A stretch of 64,000 nucleotides of DNA, taken from positions 128,592 to 192,591 of the forward strand of contig JBDTPN010000002.1 of assembly GCA_039932715.1 (NCBI GenBank), read 5' to 3'. This stretch comes from ZC4RG30 sp039932715. Its GTDB lineage: Bacteria; Pseudomonadota; Gammaproteobacteria; Steroidobacterales; Steroidobacteraceae. Position numbers and translations under genes: made by a program. Numbering within the stretch: position 1 is the stretch's first letter; the number at the start of each line of letters is the position of its first letter. The notes under the pieces are model-generated. The model was not told where the DNA came from. It saw only the letters and a list, made by a program, of their open reading frames with translations, and ran no database searches. This document shows positions 1-8,923 of this stretch, one piece after another.

Positions 1-153
1 GCCACTATCAAGCTGGCGCGGTCGCTCAACTTCAAGGTGATTGCCGAGCACATCGAGGACGCTGCCGGCATGGAAGTGGCGCGCAGCATGGGCTTCGACT
101 ACCTGCAGGGTTTTGCCATTGCGCGCCCCAGGCCGCTGTCACTGGCCGCGTAG
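1..153 (+). CDS. EAL-domain protein, C-terminal fragment
   Basis: Only the last 50 residues are in the window; the frame is open from base 1 and ends in TAG. The residues VIAEHIED and then YLQGFAIARP match the end of an EAL domain, the c-di-GMP phosphodiesterase fold, where the family usually has AEGVE and QGYxxxxP. The usual Gly after AE is His here, so activity cannot be assumed. Upstream domains such as GGDEF, PAS or receiver are outside the window. It converges on the PIG-L gene with a 20-base gap. Confidence 0.75.
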   Translation, partial: ATIKLARSLNFKVIAEHIEDAAGMEVARSMGFDYLQGFAIARPRPLSLAA

Positions 154-173
154 TCCGCGCGCGCAGAGGCTTA

Positions 174-1049
174 CTAATACGCAAACAACTCGGTGCGCCG
201 CACGAAGGATTCCAGAAATCCGGTCATCGCCTCCATCTGCGTGTGATGCGCCTTGAGCGCCTCAAGCTTTGTATCCTGCTCTGCATCACTGAGCACAAAG
301 CGCTGCCACTGGCGGCTTACCCGCGGCGGCGGCGTCAGCTCGAGGTCCCTGTGCAATCGGCGCGGCTGGGGCCAGTGCTTGGCGTGGATGACGTAGTACC
401 AAAGCTCCCAGGGTTTACCGCGCGTTTCCAGAACCTGCCGCGTAAGTTTTCCCGCGGCCGCGTGGTCCGGATGCAGGTCCTCGGGCGCGGCAACCAGCAC
501 GCGCGTGGGTGCGAACTCCCCGATGACATCCTGCAGGTCACGCGTGAGGTTGCGCCCGGTGAACGCGGCTCCCGGCGACAGCGCCTGCGCATAGGAGATC
601 TGCGTGCTGTGCGTATAGGTGGATGTGTAGGGTTGATCAAGGTTGGTGCCCAGCAGTGCATTGAGGCCGCGGTCCGGATAGCCCAGCATCCAGCGTTGGT
701 TTGCAGGTATGCCCAGGATTTGCGCTGCGCGGAAGGCTTCGGCAACCCGCGCCTGACCCAGCTTCTGCATGCCACTTCCCTTGAGGCGCAGGCGATGCTC
801 CACGAGCAGGGCGTCCACCTCGAACCCATCGCCGGCGGTCAACCAGACAACGCCCACCGCAGCGCCAGCGGTCAATGCGCGCCGGATATAGCCGGCGCAG
901 CACAGGGTTTCATCATCGGGATGGGGCGCGACGATCAGGATCCGGTCGCTGGCCCCGGGGTCAGCCGCGCGTGGTAACTCGGTCAAGGGTGGCTGCGCTG
1001 CTTGCGCGAGGGCGGAAAGCAGCAGCAGCATGAAACCCGGGAAGCGCAA
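174..1049 (-). CDS. PIG-L (LmbE-like) family deacetylase, exported
   Basis: This 291-residue protein carries the metal-binding signature APHPDDETLCCAGYI near residue 40 and a second histidine motif, HPDHAAAGKL, in the C-terminal half. Both are typical of Zn-dependent N-acetylglucosaminyl deacetylases of the PIG-L/LmbE group. A hydrophobic N-terminus (FMLLLLSALAQA, then AQPP) looks like a cleavable signal peptide, so it probably acts in the periplasm. The start is TTG at 1049; ATG at 1031 is an alternative but would shorten the signal peptide. It lies 17 bases after the pyrophosphatase stop on the same strand and may be co-transcribed. The substrate is unknown. Confidence 0.8.
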   Translation of the reverse strand: MRFPGFMLLLLSALAQAAQPPLTELPRAADPGASDRILIVAPHPDDETLCCAGYIRRALTAGAAVGVVWLTAGDGFEVDALLVEHRLRLKGSGMQKLGQARVAEAFRAAQILGIPANQRWMLGYPDRGLNALLGTNLDQPYTSTYTHSTQISYAQALSPGAAFTGRNLTRDLQDVIGEFAPTRVLVAAPEDLHPDHAAAGKLTRQVLETRGKPWELWYYVIHAKHWPQPRRLHRDLELTPPPRVSRQWQRFVLSDAEQDTKLEALKAHHTQMEAMTGFLESFVRRTELFAY

Positions 1050-1066
1050 CGGCCTGGTCGTAGTGT

Positions 1067-3127
<2,061 letters not shown>

Positions 3128-3200
3128 CAGAGAGTTCTCCAGGAAATCTTGTAATTGATGACGCGCGGCAGGCCCTATCCCCGCCGCCGCGCGGGGCGGA

Positions 3201-3209
3201 AATATAGCA
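3201..3209 (-). promoter_or_regulatory. Extended -10 promoter for hppA
   Basis: On the minus strand the sequence reads TGCTATATT: an extended -10 (TGn) followed by TATATT, 5 of 6 to consensus. There is no good -35, as expected for an extended -10 promoter. Transcription would begin near 3194, giving a leader of about 67 bases that is GC-rich before GGAG and the hppA start. Confidence 0.5.
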
Positions 3210-3223
3210 GACCTCCGCGGTAA

Positions 3224-3242
3224 AGGGTCTGGGTCAGACCCT
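3224..3242 (-). terminator. Hairpin at the end of the anti-sigma gene
   Basis: AGGGTCTG and CAGACCCT form an 8-bp perfect stem with a 3-base loop. On the minus strand the stem is followed by TTTACC, a weak U-run. The right arm overlaps the anti-sigma stop codon (3241-3243). It separates that operon from the hppA promoter. The short T-run makes intrinsic termination plausible but not certain. Confidence 0.45.
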
Positions 3243-3987
3243 AAGGAGCGGCGTCCCAGCCCGACTGGATCAGTGCACGTTCCTGATCGGTTGACAGCGG
3301 CTCCCCGGCTCCGGCCCGTTCCAGCGCGGTGATAACCGCGGGCGATATGGAAGAGGCCGCCTGGCGGTAGGCAGCCCCTGAGGCGGGTGAGGCAGGCCTG
3401 CTCAATACATCCACGTTCCAGTGTCGGTTGCGCCGGCATGCAAGTCCTGCCGCCGCGGGTAGCGAAAACGTGCGGCAATATTCACCGCCCTGGGTACGGA
3501 CACTGATACCGATATGCGCTGCATCGTCCATGGGGTCGGTGCCAACCCGTGCCGAAAGGGCCTTATCGAGACTACCGGTGGCCACGAGCTGGCCCTGGCG
3601 CGTCGCGATCGGTAGTCCGGACCCAGGACTGATCAATAGCGAACCCAGTACGCCCACTATCAGCGTTGCGGCCAGCGCACCCCACTCGCGATATGACCAG
3701 GCCCTGCGCACTGGCGTTATGCGGCCCGCGCCGATGGGAGTGACGGAAGCAGCCAGACTCGATGTGAGCAGTGCATCCTGGAGTCGTTGCGGGATCACCT
3801 CGTCGAGTACTGGATCGAACTGCTGCTGCAAGCGCAAGCGCAACTCGCGTTGCTGCGCGACACGCGCGGCAAGTGCCGGGTCACTGTGAGTGTCGCGCTC
3901 CAGTTGCGCAGCCTGCGATGCGTCGAGCTCGCCATCGATGAAGGCGTGGATGCGTTCATCGTCCCAGCCGGACGCGGACCCACTCAT
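3241..3987 (-). CDS. Putative transmembrane anti-sigma factor
   Basis: This 248-residue protein starts with an ATGA overlap on the ECF sigma gene. Its N-terminus (DDERIHAFIDGELDASQAAQ) resembles the anti-sigma domain that grips an ECF sigma factor, but it has no Cys/His zinc motif. One hydrophobic segment (ALAATLIVGVLGSLLI, about residues 105-120) would anchor it in the inner membrane. The rest, which contains two cysteines, would be periplasmic. Position, topology and length fit an RsiW/ChrR-like anti-sigma role. The signal sensed is unknown. It ends in a hairpin. Confidence 0.75.
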   Translation of the reverse strand: MSGSASGWDDERIHAFIDGELDASQAAQLERDTHSDPALAARVAQQRELRLRLQQQFDPVLDEVIPQRLQDALLTSSLAASVTPIGAGRITPVRRAWSYREWGALAATLIVGVLGSLLISPGSGLPIATRQGQLVATGSLDKALSARVGTDPMDDAAHIGISVRTQGGEYCRTFSLPAAAGLACRRNRHWNVDVLSRPASPASGAAYRQAASSISPAVITALERAGAGEPLSTDQERALIQSGWDAAP

Positions 3988-4562
3988 TTGGACTCCTGGG
4001 CCTGGCCCAGCGCGACAGCCAGCGCCTCGCGCCCGCGCGACAGTCGGCTGGTCAGGGTGCCCACCGGAATTTCCAGTATCGCGGCGGCTTCCCGGTAGGA
4101 AAGTCCTTCCACCAGTACCAGTGACACCGCGAGCTGTTGTTCGTCAGGCAGGCGCTGCATCGCCGCGTCGATGGACAGCCGATCCTGAACGGCAGTGTGT
4201 GTGCCGTCAGCGGCGTCCGTTCCCGCTTCTTCGCTGGCGAACAGCGCGCGTTCGCGCTGCAGGGCGCGGCGATTGTCTATCCAGGCGTTTTTCATAATGC
4301 CAAACATCCAGCTTCTCAGTGCCACTTCGATCTGTTCCTGTGTCGCACCCGGCGCCGGCGCGCGCCATTGGGCGGCACGCTGCAGCGCACGTTCGAGGGC
4401 GGACTGCACCAGGTCGTCCGCATCCTGAACGCCGCGCGTCAGTGTTCGCGCGAAGCGGCGCAGGCGCGGCAGCACGACTGGCAGAGTGTGACGCAATAGC
4501 GCAATGCCATCGCTACGCAATCCGGCCTGGCCGTACGTTGTTACTACGTTCACGCGGGCCAT
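3984..4562 (-). CDS. ECF-type RNA polymerase sigma factor
   Basis: This 192-residue protein has a sigma region 2 (GVQDADDLVQSALERALQRA, then SWMFGIMKNAWIDNRR) and a sigma region 4 helix-turn-helix (LSYREAAAILEIPVGTLTSR), with no region 3, as in ECF factors. I start it at ATG 4562, preceded by GGATGGAAGATA; a longer upstream frame has no homology-like character. It is translationally coupled to the anti-sigma gene by ATGA at 3984-3987. It is divergent from a secreted subtilase 66 bases away, which makes that gene a candidate target (inference). Confidence 0.9.
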   Translation of the reverse strand: MARVNVVTTYGQAGLRSDGIALLRHTLPVVLPRLRRFARTLTRGVQDADDLVQSALERALQRAAQWRAPAPGATQEQIEVALRSWMFGIMKNAWIDNRRALQRERALFASEEAGTDAADGTHTAVQDRLSIDAAMQRLPDEQQLAVSLVLVEGLSYREAAAILEIPVGTLTSRLSRGREALAVALGQAQESK

Positions 4563-4628
4563 TATCTTCCATCCCCCGCTGCAAATATATCCATGTGCAA
4601 CTGGCCGCTGCGGCGCTATGTTGAGTGC

Positions 4629-5870
4629 ATGAGAAATGGGATGAAGCGCGTGGGTGCGGTCATGGCATCGACTCTGCTGGTCGCGACCCTGGTGCGTGCG
4701 CAGATCGCATTGCCGACGCTGCCCTTGCCGGGGGCGCCTTTGCCGCTGCCGCGGGTGGACAACGTTAATGGAGCGCTGCAACTTCCGCCTCTCTCTTCGG
4801 TGCGCCTTCGCGCGCAACTGCTGCAGCGTCGATATCCGGACACCGTGGAGCGCGATCCGCGCGGAGCAGCGGTAATCCGTTCAGTCATCCTCGCGCTGTC
4901 GCCAGATGAGGCCGCACTACAGCAGGCATTGACGCGTGGATTCCAGATCCAGAGTGACCGCACGCTGCAGCCACTTGGTGAGCGCATGGTCACGCTGCTG
5001 GCTCCGCGCGGACTGAGCACCCGACGCGCGCTGCAGCAACTGCGCGCTGCGGATCCGGCTGGCAATTACGATTTCGATCATCTGTTCACGGAGTCGGCAT
5101 CGGCGCAGAACCCGTCACGGAGCGCTGCGCTGGGAAGCGGCAAGATGCCCGACGCCGTGGACATCCGCGTGGGTCTCGTGGACAGCGGAGTGGATAAGGA
5201 GCACCCGGTGTTTACGACGCAGGTGCCCCAGGTTTTCGGTTGCGATGGGCACCCGAAACCCAGTGTGCACGGCACTGCCGTAGCCTCATTGTTCGTGGCC
5301 CGTTCACCGCAGTTCAGCGGCAGCGCACCGGGTGCGCGGCTTTACGCAGTGGATATTTATTGCGACACCGCGGGACCGGGTGGCCGCGTCAGTGACATCG
5401 TGCAGGCGCTGGCTGATCTGGTCGCGGCGCAGGTGCGCGTCATCAACATGAGTGTGGTCGGTCCTGACAATGCCATCCTTGCCGCGATGGTGCGCAAGGT
5501 GCTCGCGCGTTCCATTGTTATTGTTGCTGCGTCTGGAAACGACGGGCCCAACGCGGCTCCCCTGTATCCCGCCGCCTACGCCGGCGTAGTTGCGGTGGCC
5601 GCCGTGGACAGGCACAAAAAGGTATTGATGGAAGCCGGTGCGGGTGAGTACGTGCGATTTGCGGCGCCCGGCGCCGACATGCTGGCGGCGGTGCCCGGTG
5701 GTGGCTTCGATGTAGTGCGAGGTACTTCCTTCGCTTCGCTCTGGTTGCCGGGTTGCTGGCCGAGCTCATGGCGCGCGAATCCGCGGCCACTTCCGAGCGC
5801 GTGGTACAGGAACTCGCTACTTCGGCCAGCGATTGCGGAAAACCCGGTCGGGATCGCCGCTGCGGATTAG
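4629..5870 (+). CDS. Secreted subtilisin-like (S8) serine protease, frameshifted near the 3' end
   Basis: A signal peptide (MASTLLVATLVRAQ) is followed by a propeptide-like region and an S8 catalytic domain. The triad is visible: Asp in VGLVDSGVDKEHP, His in SVHGTAVASLF, Asn in IVVAASGNDGPN as oxyanion residue, and Ser in GTSFAS (5721-5738). Directly after GTSFAS the frame leaves family sequence. Inserting one base near 5738-5743 restores S-P-L-V-A-G-L-L-A-E-L in the next frame, which runs to TAA at 5906-5908. So one C appears to be missing: either a real frameshift or a sequencing error. The start may be ATG 4629 or 4641. It is divergent from the ECF sigma/anti-sigma pair. Confidence 0.85.
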   Translation: MRNGMKRVGAVMASTLLVATLVRAQIALPTLPLPGAPLPLPRVDNVNGALQLPPLSSVRLRAQLLQRRYPDTVERDPRGAAVIRSVILALSPDEAALQQALTRGFQIQSDRTLQPLGERMVTLLAPRGLSTRRALQQLRAADPAGNYDFDHLFTESASAQNPSRSAALGSGKMPDAVDIRVGLVDSGVDKEHPVFTTQVPQVFGCDGHPKPSVHGTAVASLFVARSPQFSGSAPGARLYAVDIYCDTAGPGGRVSDIVQALADLVAAQVRVINMSVVGPDNAILAAMVRKVLARSIVIVAASGNDGPNAAPLYPAAYAGVVAVAAVDRHKKVLMEAGAGEYVRFAAPGADMLAAVPGGGFDVVRGTSFASLWLPGCWPSSWRANPRPLPSAWYRNSLLRPAIAENPVGIAAAD

Positions 5871-6003
5871 GGCTTGTTGGGATGGATCTGCGTGTGGCTC
5901 CGCGATAAGTCAAACCAGGATTTTTGGCGTGGTCGGGGATGGATTGGGCCGCGGCCAACGTACAGCTCAGTGAGAGGATTTTCCAAATCACGGGAGAGCT
6001 GAC

Positions 6004-6597
6004 ATGAATATCAAACGCAATACATTGACCATTGTCGCCGGCGTGCTGCTGGTGGCTTCGCTGCCGACAAGTGCACAGGTACTGGGGGGCGGTCTCACAG
6101 GTACAGCCAATGGCATGCTGGGCGGAAGCTTTGGCGCTGCGGGTATGCAGGGCGCAGGAAGCGGTGCCGGCAATGCAGGGCTGGGAACCGCCGATTCATT
6201 CGGCATGCTGCACGATCGCGCTTCGCAGGCGGCCGGCCGTACACGCGATACTGCGGCAAGCAAGGCTGCGGACGCACATTCGCGCGTTGACACAGTTCGC
6301 GGCACCAGCGATGCCACCGCACAGGCTGCGCATTCGGCCACAGTGAATGGCGCGAAATCCGGCGAGCCTGCATCGCAGACTGGCGTCACGGGCGCGCAAC
6401 CCGGCGACGATTTGTTGCTGGGTGGCTCGGCCTCGGCACAGAAGCACGCCATGGGACACAACGCGTCGGCTCATGCTGCCACCGATTCTGCGACCACTGC
6501 CAATTCTTCTGGCCTGGGCAACAACTCGAACGGCCAGGCGGGCCTTGCAGTTACCAAGGACGAACCTGCGCCCGCGACAGATACTTCAGCACGATAA
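6004..6597 (+). CDS. Secreted low-complexity protein of unknown function
   Basis: This 197-residue protein begins with a clear signal peptide (NTLTIVAGVLLVASLPTSAQ) and a good ribosome site (GGGAG, 8 bases before ATG). The mature part is rich in Gly, Ala, Ser, Thr, Asn and Gln, with a Gly-rich stretch (VLGGGLTGTANGMLGGSFGA) and a central Ala/Arg/Asp segment. It has no Cys and no recognised domain. It ends just before a strong terminator. It follows the subtilase on the same strand, so it might be a surface or extracellular substrate or structural protein, but that is only inference. Confidence 0.65.
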   Translation: MNIKRNTLTIVAGVLLVASLPTSAQVLGGGLTGTANGMLGGSFGAAGMQGAGSGAGNAGLGTADSFGMLHDRASQAAGRTRDTAASKAADAHSRVDTVRGTSDATAQAAHSATVNGAKSGEPASQTGVTGAQPGDDLLLGGSASAQKHAMGHNASAHAATDSATTANSSGLGNNSNGQAGLAVTKDEPAPATDTSAR

Positions 6598-6604
6598 CCC
6601 ACTC

Positions 6605-6641
6605 AGGTCGGGCGATATCGCCCGACCTCTTTTCGTTTTTT
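6605..6641 (+). terminator. Strong rho-independent terminator
   Basis: AGGTCGGGCG and CGCCCGACCT form a 10-bp stem around ATAT (6605-6628), followed by CTTTTCGTTTTTTC. It ends transcription of the secreted-protein gene at 6004-6597. It abuts the stop codon of the convergent phosphofructokinase gene. Confidence 0.9.
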
Positions 6642-7930
6642 CAGATCTCGTAGTCCGTCTTCAACTTGCGGCGCACCGGTTTGCCCCTGATGCGGACATA
6701 GGTGGGAAGGCCCTTGGAATAGGGCGGGTAGTCCTCGCCGGTTATCAGTGGCGTGAGGTAGCGCCGACAGGCGGGGGTGATCCCGAAACCGTCCGCGGTG
6801 ATGAAATCCCTGGGCACCTTTTTCTCCACATTCGCCACCTGGTCCAGGGGCACCGGCTTGATCACCCAGCGATAGGGATTGGAGGATTTGCGGATGATGG
6901 CCGGCATCACCGCGTTCATGCCCTGCACGGCATATTCCACCGCTGCCTTGCCCACGGCGTAGGCCTGCTCCACGTCGGTCTTCGATGCGATGTGCCGCGC
7001 AGAACGCTGCAGGTAATCCGCCACCGCCCAGTGGAACTTGTAGCCAAGCCGCTCCTTGACGAGATTGGCGACCACCGGCCCCACGCCTCCCAGTTGTGCG
7101 TGGCCGAACGCATCGCGCGTGCCGGCCTCGGCCAGGAATTTCCCGTCCGGGTATTTCGCGCCCTCGGAGACCACAATTACGCAGTAGCCGCGTTGCTCCA
7201 CGGTGAGTTGCACGCGCGCGAGGAACGCAGCCTGATCGAAGGCAATCTCCGGGAACAGGATGATCTGTGGCGGATCGCCGGGTTTTTCACCGCCCAACCC
7301 GCCGGCCGCTGCTATCCACCCTGCATTGCGACCCATAACTTCGAGTACGAACACCTTGGTGGAAGTGCGCGCCATCGATGCCACATCCATAGCCGCCTCG
7401 CGCGTGGAGACGGCCACGTATTTGGCCACCGAACCGAACCCCGGACAGCAATCCGTCAGCGGCAGGTCATTGTCGACGGTCTTGGGAACTCCGACGCAGG
7501 TGATTGCATAACCCAGCGCCGAGCCTATCTGCGACACCTTGAGGGCGGTGTCCATGGAGTCGTTGCCACCGTTGTAGAAGAAATAACCGATGTCGTGGGC
7601 GCGAAACACTTCGATCAGTCGCTCGTATTCCGCGCGGTTCTGCTCCAGGCCCTTGAGCTTGAAGCGCGCAGAGCCGAAAGCGCCCGACGGCGTGTAGCGC
7701 AGGCCCTTTATCGTGGCCCGCGACTCCGCGCCCACATCGATGAGGTCTTCGGTCAGCGCGCCGACAATGCCGTCGCGCCCGGCATAGACCCTGGCTATAT
7801 TGCGGGGGTATCGGGCGGCGGCCTCTACCACCCCGGCTGCCGAGGCATTGATCACGGCGGTGACACCGCCGGACTGCGCGTAGAACGCATTTCGTGGGAC
7901 GGGCGCGGATTTGCGGGGCGACTTTTTCAT
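6641..7930 (-). CDS. pfp: Pyrophosphate-type 6-phosphofructokinase
   Basis: This 429-residue protein phosphorylates fructose 6-phosphate, by motif using PPi rather than ATP. The phosphate-donor loop reads GGNDS (residues 121-125), with Asp124 where ATP enzymes have Gly. The catalytic loop reads PKTVDND, with Lys150 in place of the Gly of ATP enzymes and Asp153 as base. Asp plus Lys is the PPi-dependent signature. MGRNAG for substrate binding is also present. The PPi reaction is reversible, so it can serve glycolysis and gluconeogenesis. It is divergent from adk, and hppA lies 3.5 kb away. Confidence 0.9.
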   Translation of the reverse strand: MKKSPRKSAPVPRNAFYAQSGGVTAVINASAAGVVEAAARYPRNIARVYAGRDGIVGALTEDLIDVGAESRATIKGLRYTPSGAFGSARFKLKGLEQNRAEYERLIEVFRAHDIGYFFYNGGNDSMDTALKVSQIGSALGYAITCVGVPKTVDNDLPLTDCCPGFGSVAKYVAVSTREAAMDVASMARTSTKVFVLEVMGRNAGWIAAAGGLGGEKPGDPPQIILFPEIAFDQAAFLARVQLTVEQRGYCVIVVSEGAKYPDGKFLAEAGTRDAFGHAQLGGVGPVVANLVKERLGYKFHWAVADYLQRSARHIASKTDVEQAYAVGKAAVEYAVQGMNAVMPAIIRKSSNPYRWVIKPVPLDQVANVEKKVPRDFITADGFGITPACRRYLTPLITGEDYPPYSKGLPTYVRIRGKPVRRKLKTDYEI

Positions 7931-8014
7931 GGGTGGCTTCCGGCAAGGCGAGGTTTGACCGGCCCTCAGCGTATCGGTACTGTGCCCCGACGTTCAACGA
8001 ATAACATTGGTCTC

Positions 8015-8923
8015 ATGCATATCGTCCTATTGGGGGCTCCAGGCTCCGGCAAAGGCACGCAGTCGCAGCGCCTCGTGCAGCGGTTCGGCATCCCGCAGAT
8101 CTCCACGGGGGATCTGCTGCGTTCCGCAGTCGCGCGCGGCACTCCGTTGGGCATCGCCGCGAAGGATGCCATGCAGGCGGGCAAACTGGTGGACGACGCC
8201 ATCGTGCTGGGCATGATCCGCGAGCGGCTTGCCGATGCAGACACGGCCAATGGATTCATCCTCGACGGGTTTCCGCGCAACATCGCCCAGGCGCGTGCGC
8301 TGGATGGAATGCTCACACAGCTGGGCAAGCCGCTGTCAGCGGTGGTGCAGCTGGATGTTCCTTATGCTGAGCTGACGCGGCGCATTGCCGGTCGGCGCAG
8401 CTGCCCGGTGTGCAAGTCTGTTTTCAATATCTATTCCATGCCGGTGGGCGCGCAGCTTCGCTGCACCAACTGCGCCGACCATCCGGTGTTGTTGCAGCGA
8501 CCGGATGACAATGAAGAGACCGTCGTCGAGCGGCTCAAGGTTTATGAATCGCAGACCCGCCCGCTGCTGGACTATTACGGCAAGCAGGGGTTGCTGCAAT
8601 CCATCGACGCACAGGGCGATGTCGATGCGATCACCGCATTGCTGGTGCACGTGATTACGGCGCCACCGGTGCTTGGGCTGGTGGTGGCGCGCAAGGCCAG
8701 GAAGAAGGCCACGGCGAAGAAGCAGGTCAAAGCCAGGAAGAAGGCCAGGGCCGTGGCCAGGCCCAAGGTGAAGGCCAAGCTCAAGGCCAAGGTCAAGGTC
8801 AAGGTCAAGGTCAAGGTCGTAAAGCGCAAAGTGGCCAAGCGAGCCGTGGTCAAGCGCAAAGCGGTCAAACGCAAAGTGGTCAAACGTACGGCGCTGAAGC
8901 GCCGGGCTGCGCGCAAGCGCTAG
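8015..8923 (+). CDS. adk: Adenylate kinase with lysine-rich C-terminal tail
   Basis: Interconverts ATP + AMP and 2 ADP. Residues 1-215 are a full long-type enzyme: P-loop GAPGSGKGT (7-15), AMP-site STGDLLR and DGFPRN, and a LID with a Cys4 zinc site (CPVC at 130-133, CTNC at 150-153). Residues 226-302 are an added tail made almost only of Lys, Arg, Ala and Val, with KV and VKRK repeats. Usual length is about 215 residues, so the tail is an extension resembling histone-H1-like or AlgP-like low-complexity domains. The start is ATG 8015; the frame is open far upstream, antisense to pfp, but is not real there. Its stop overlaps the rnd stop. Confidence 0.93.
   Translation: MHIVLLGAPGSGKGTQSQRLVQRFGIPQISTGDLLRSAVARGTPLGIAAKDAMQAGKLVDDAIVLGMIRERLADADTANGFILDGFPRNIAQARALDGMLTQLGKPLSAVVQLDVPYAELTRRIAGRRSCPVCKSVFNIYSMPVGAQLRCTNCADHPVLLQRPDDNEETVVERLKVYESQTRPLLDYYGKQGLLQSIDAQGDVDAITALLVHVITAPPVLGLVVARKARKKATAKKQVKARKKARAVARPKVKAKLKAKVKVKVKVKVVKRKVAKRAVVKRKAVKRKVVKRTALKRRAARKR
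8789..8818 (+). repeat. Hexanucleotide tandem repeat in the adk tail
   Basis: Five perfect AAGGTC units encode (Lys-Val)5. Imperfect AAGGCC and AAGGTG units continue upstream. The unit is a multiple of three, so slippage would change tail length without breaking the frame. Confidence 0.9.

Noticed and set aside
3128..3478. Upstream extension of hppA to about 803 residues
   Set aside because: The added sequence is Arg/Pro-rich, spans the anti-sigma stop and the extended -10 promoter, and a good GGAG site supports the start at 3127.
6347..8014. Long open frame upstream of adk
   Set aside because: It is antisense to the phosphofructokinase gene and has no domain; it stays open only because of high GC. 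The kinase begins at ATG 8015.
8690..8900. Possible CRISPR-like or phage repeat
   Set aside because: The short AAGGTC/AAGGCC units are in frame and encode the Lys-rich tail; there are no spacers of constant size.
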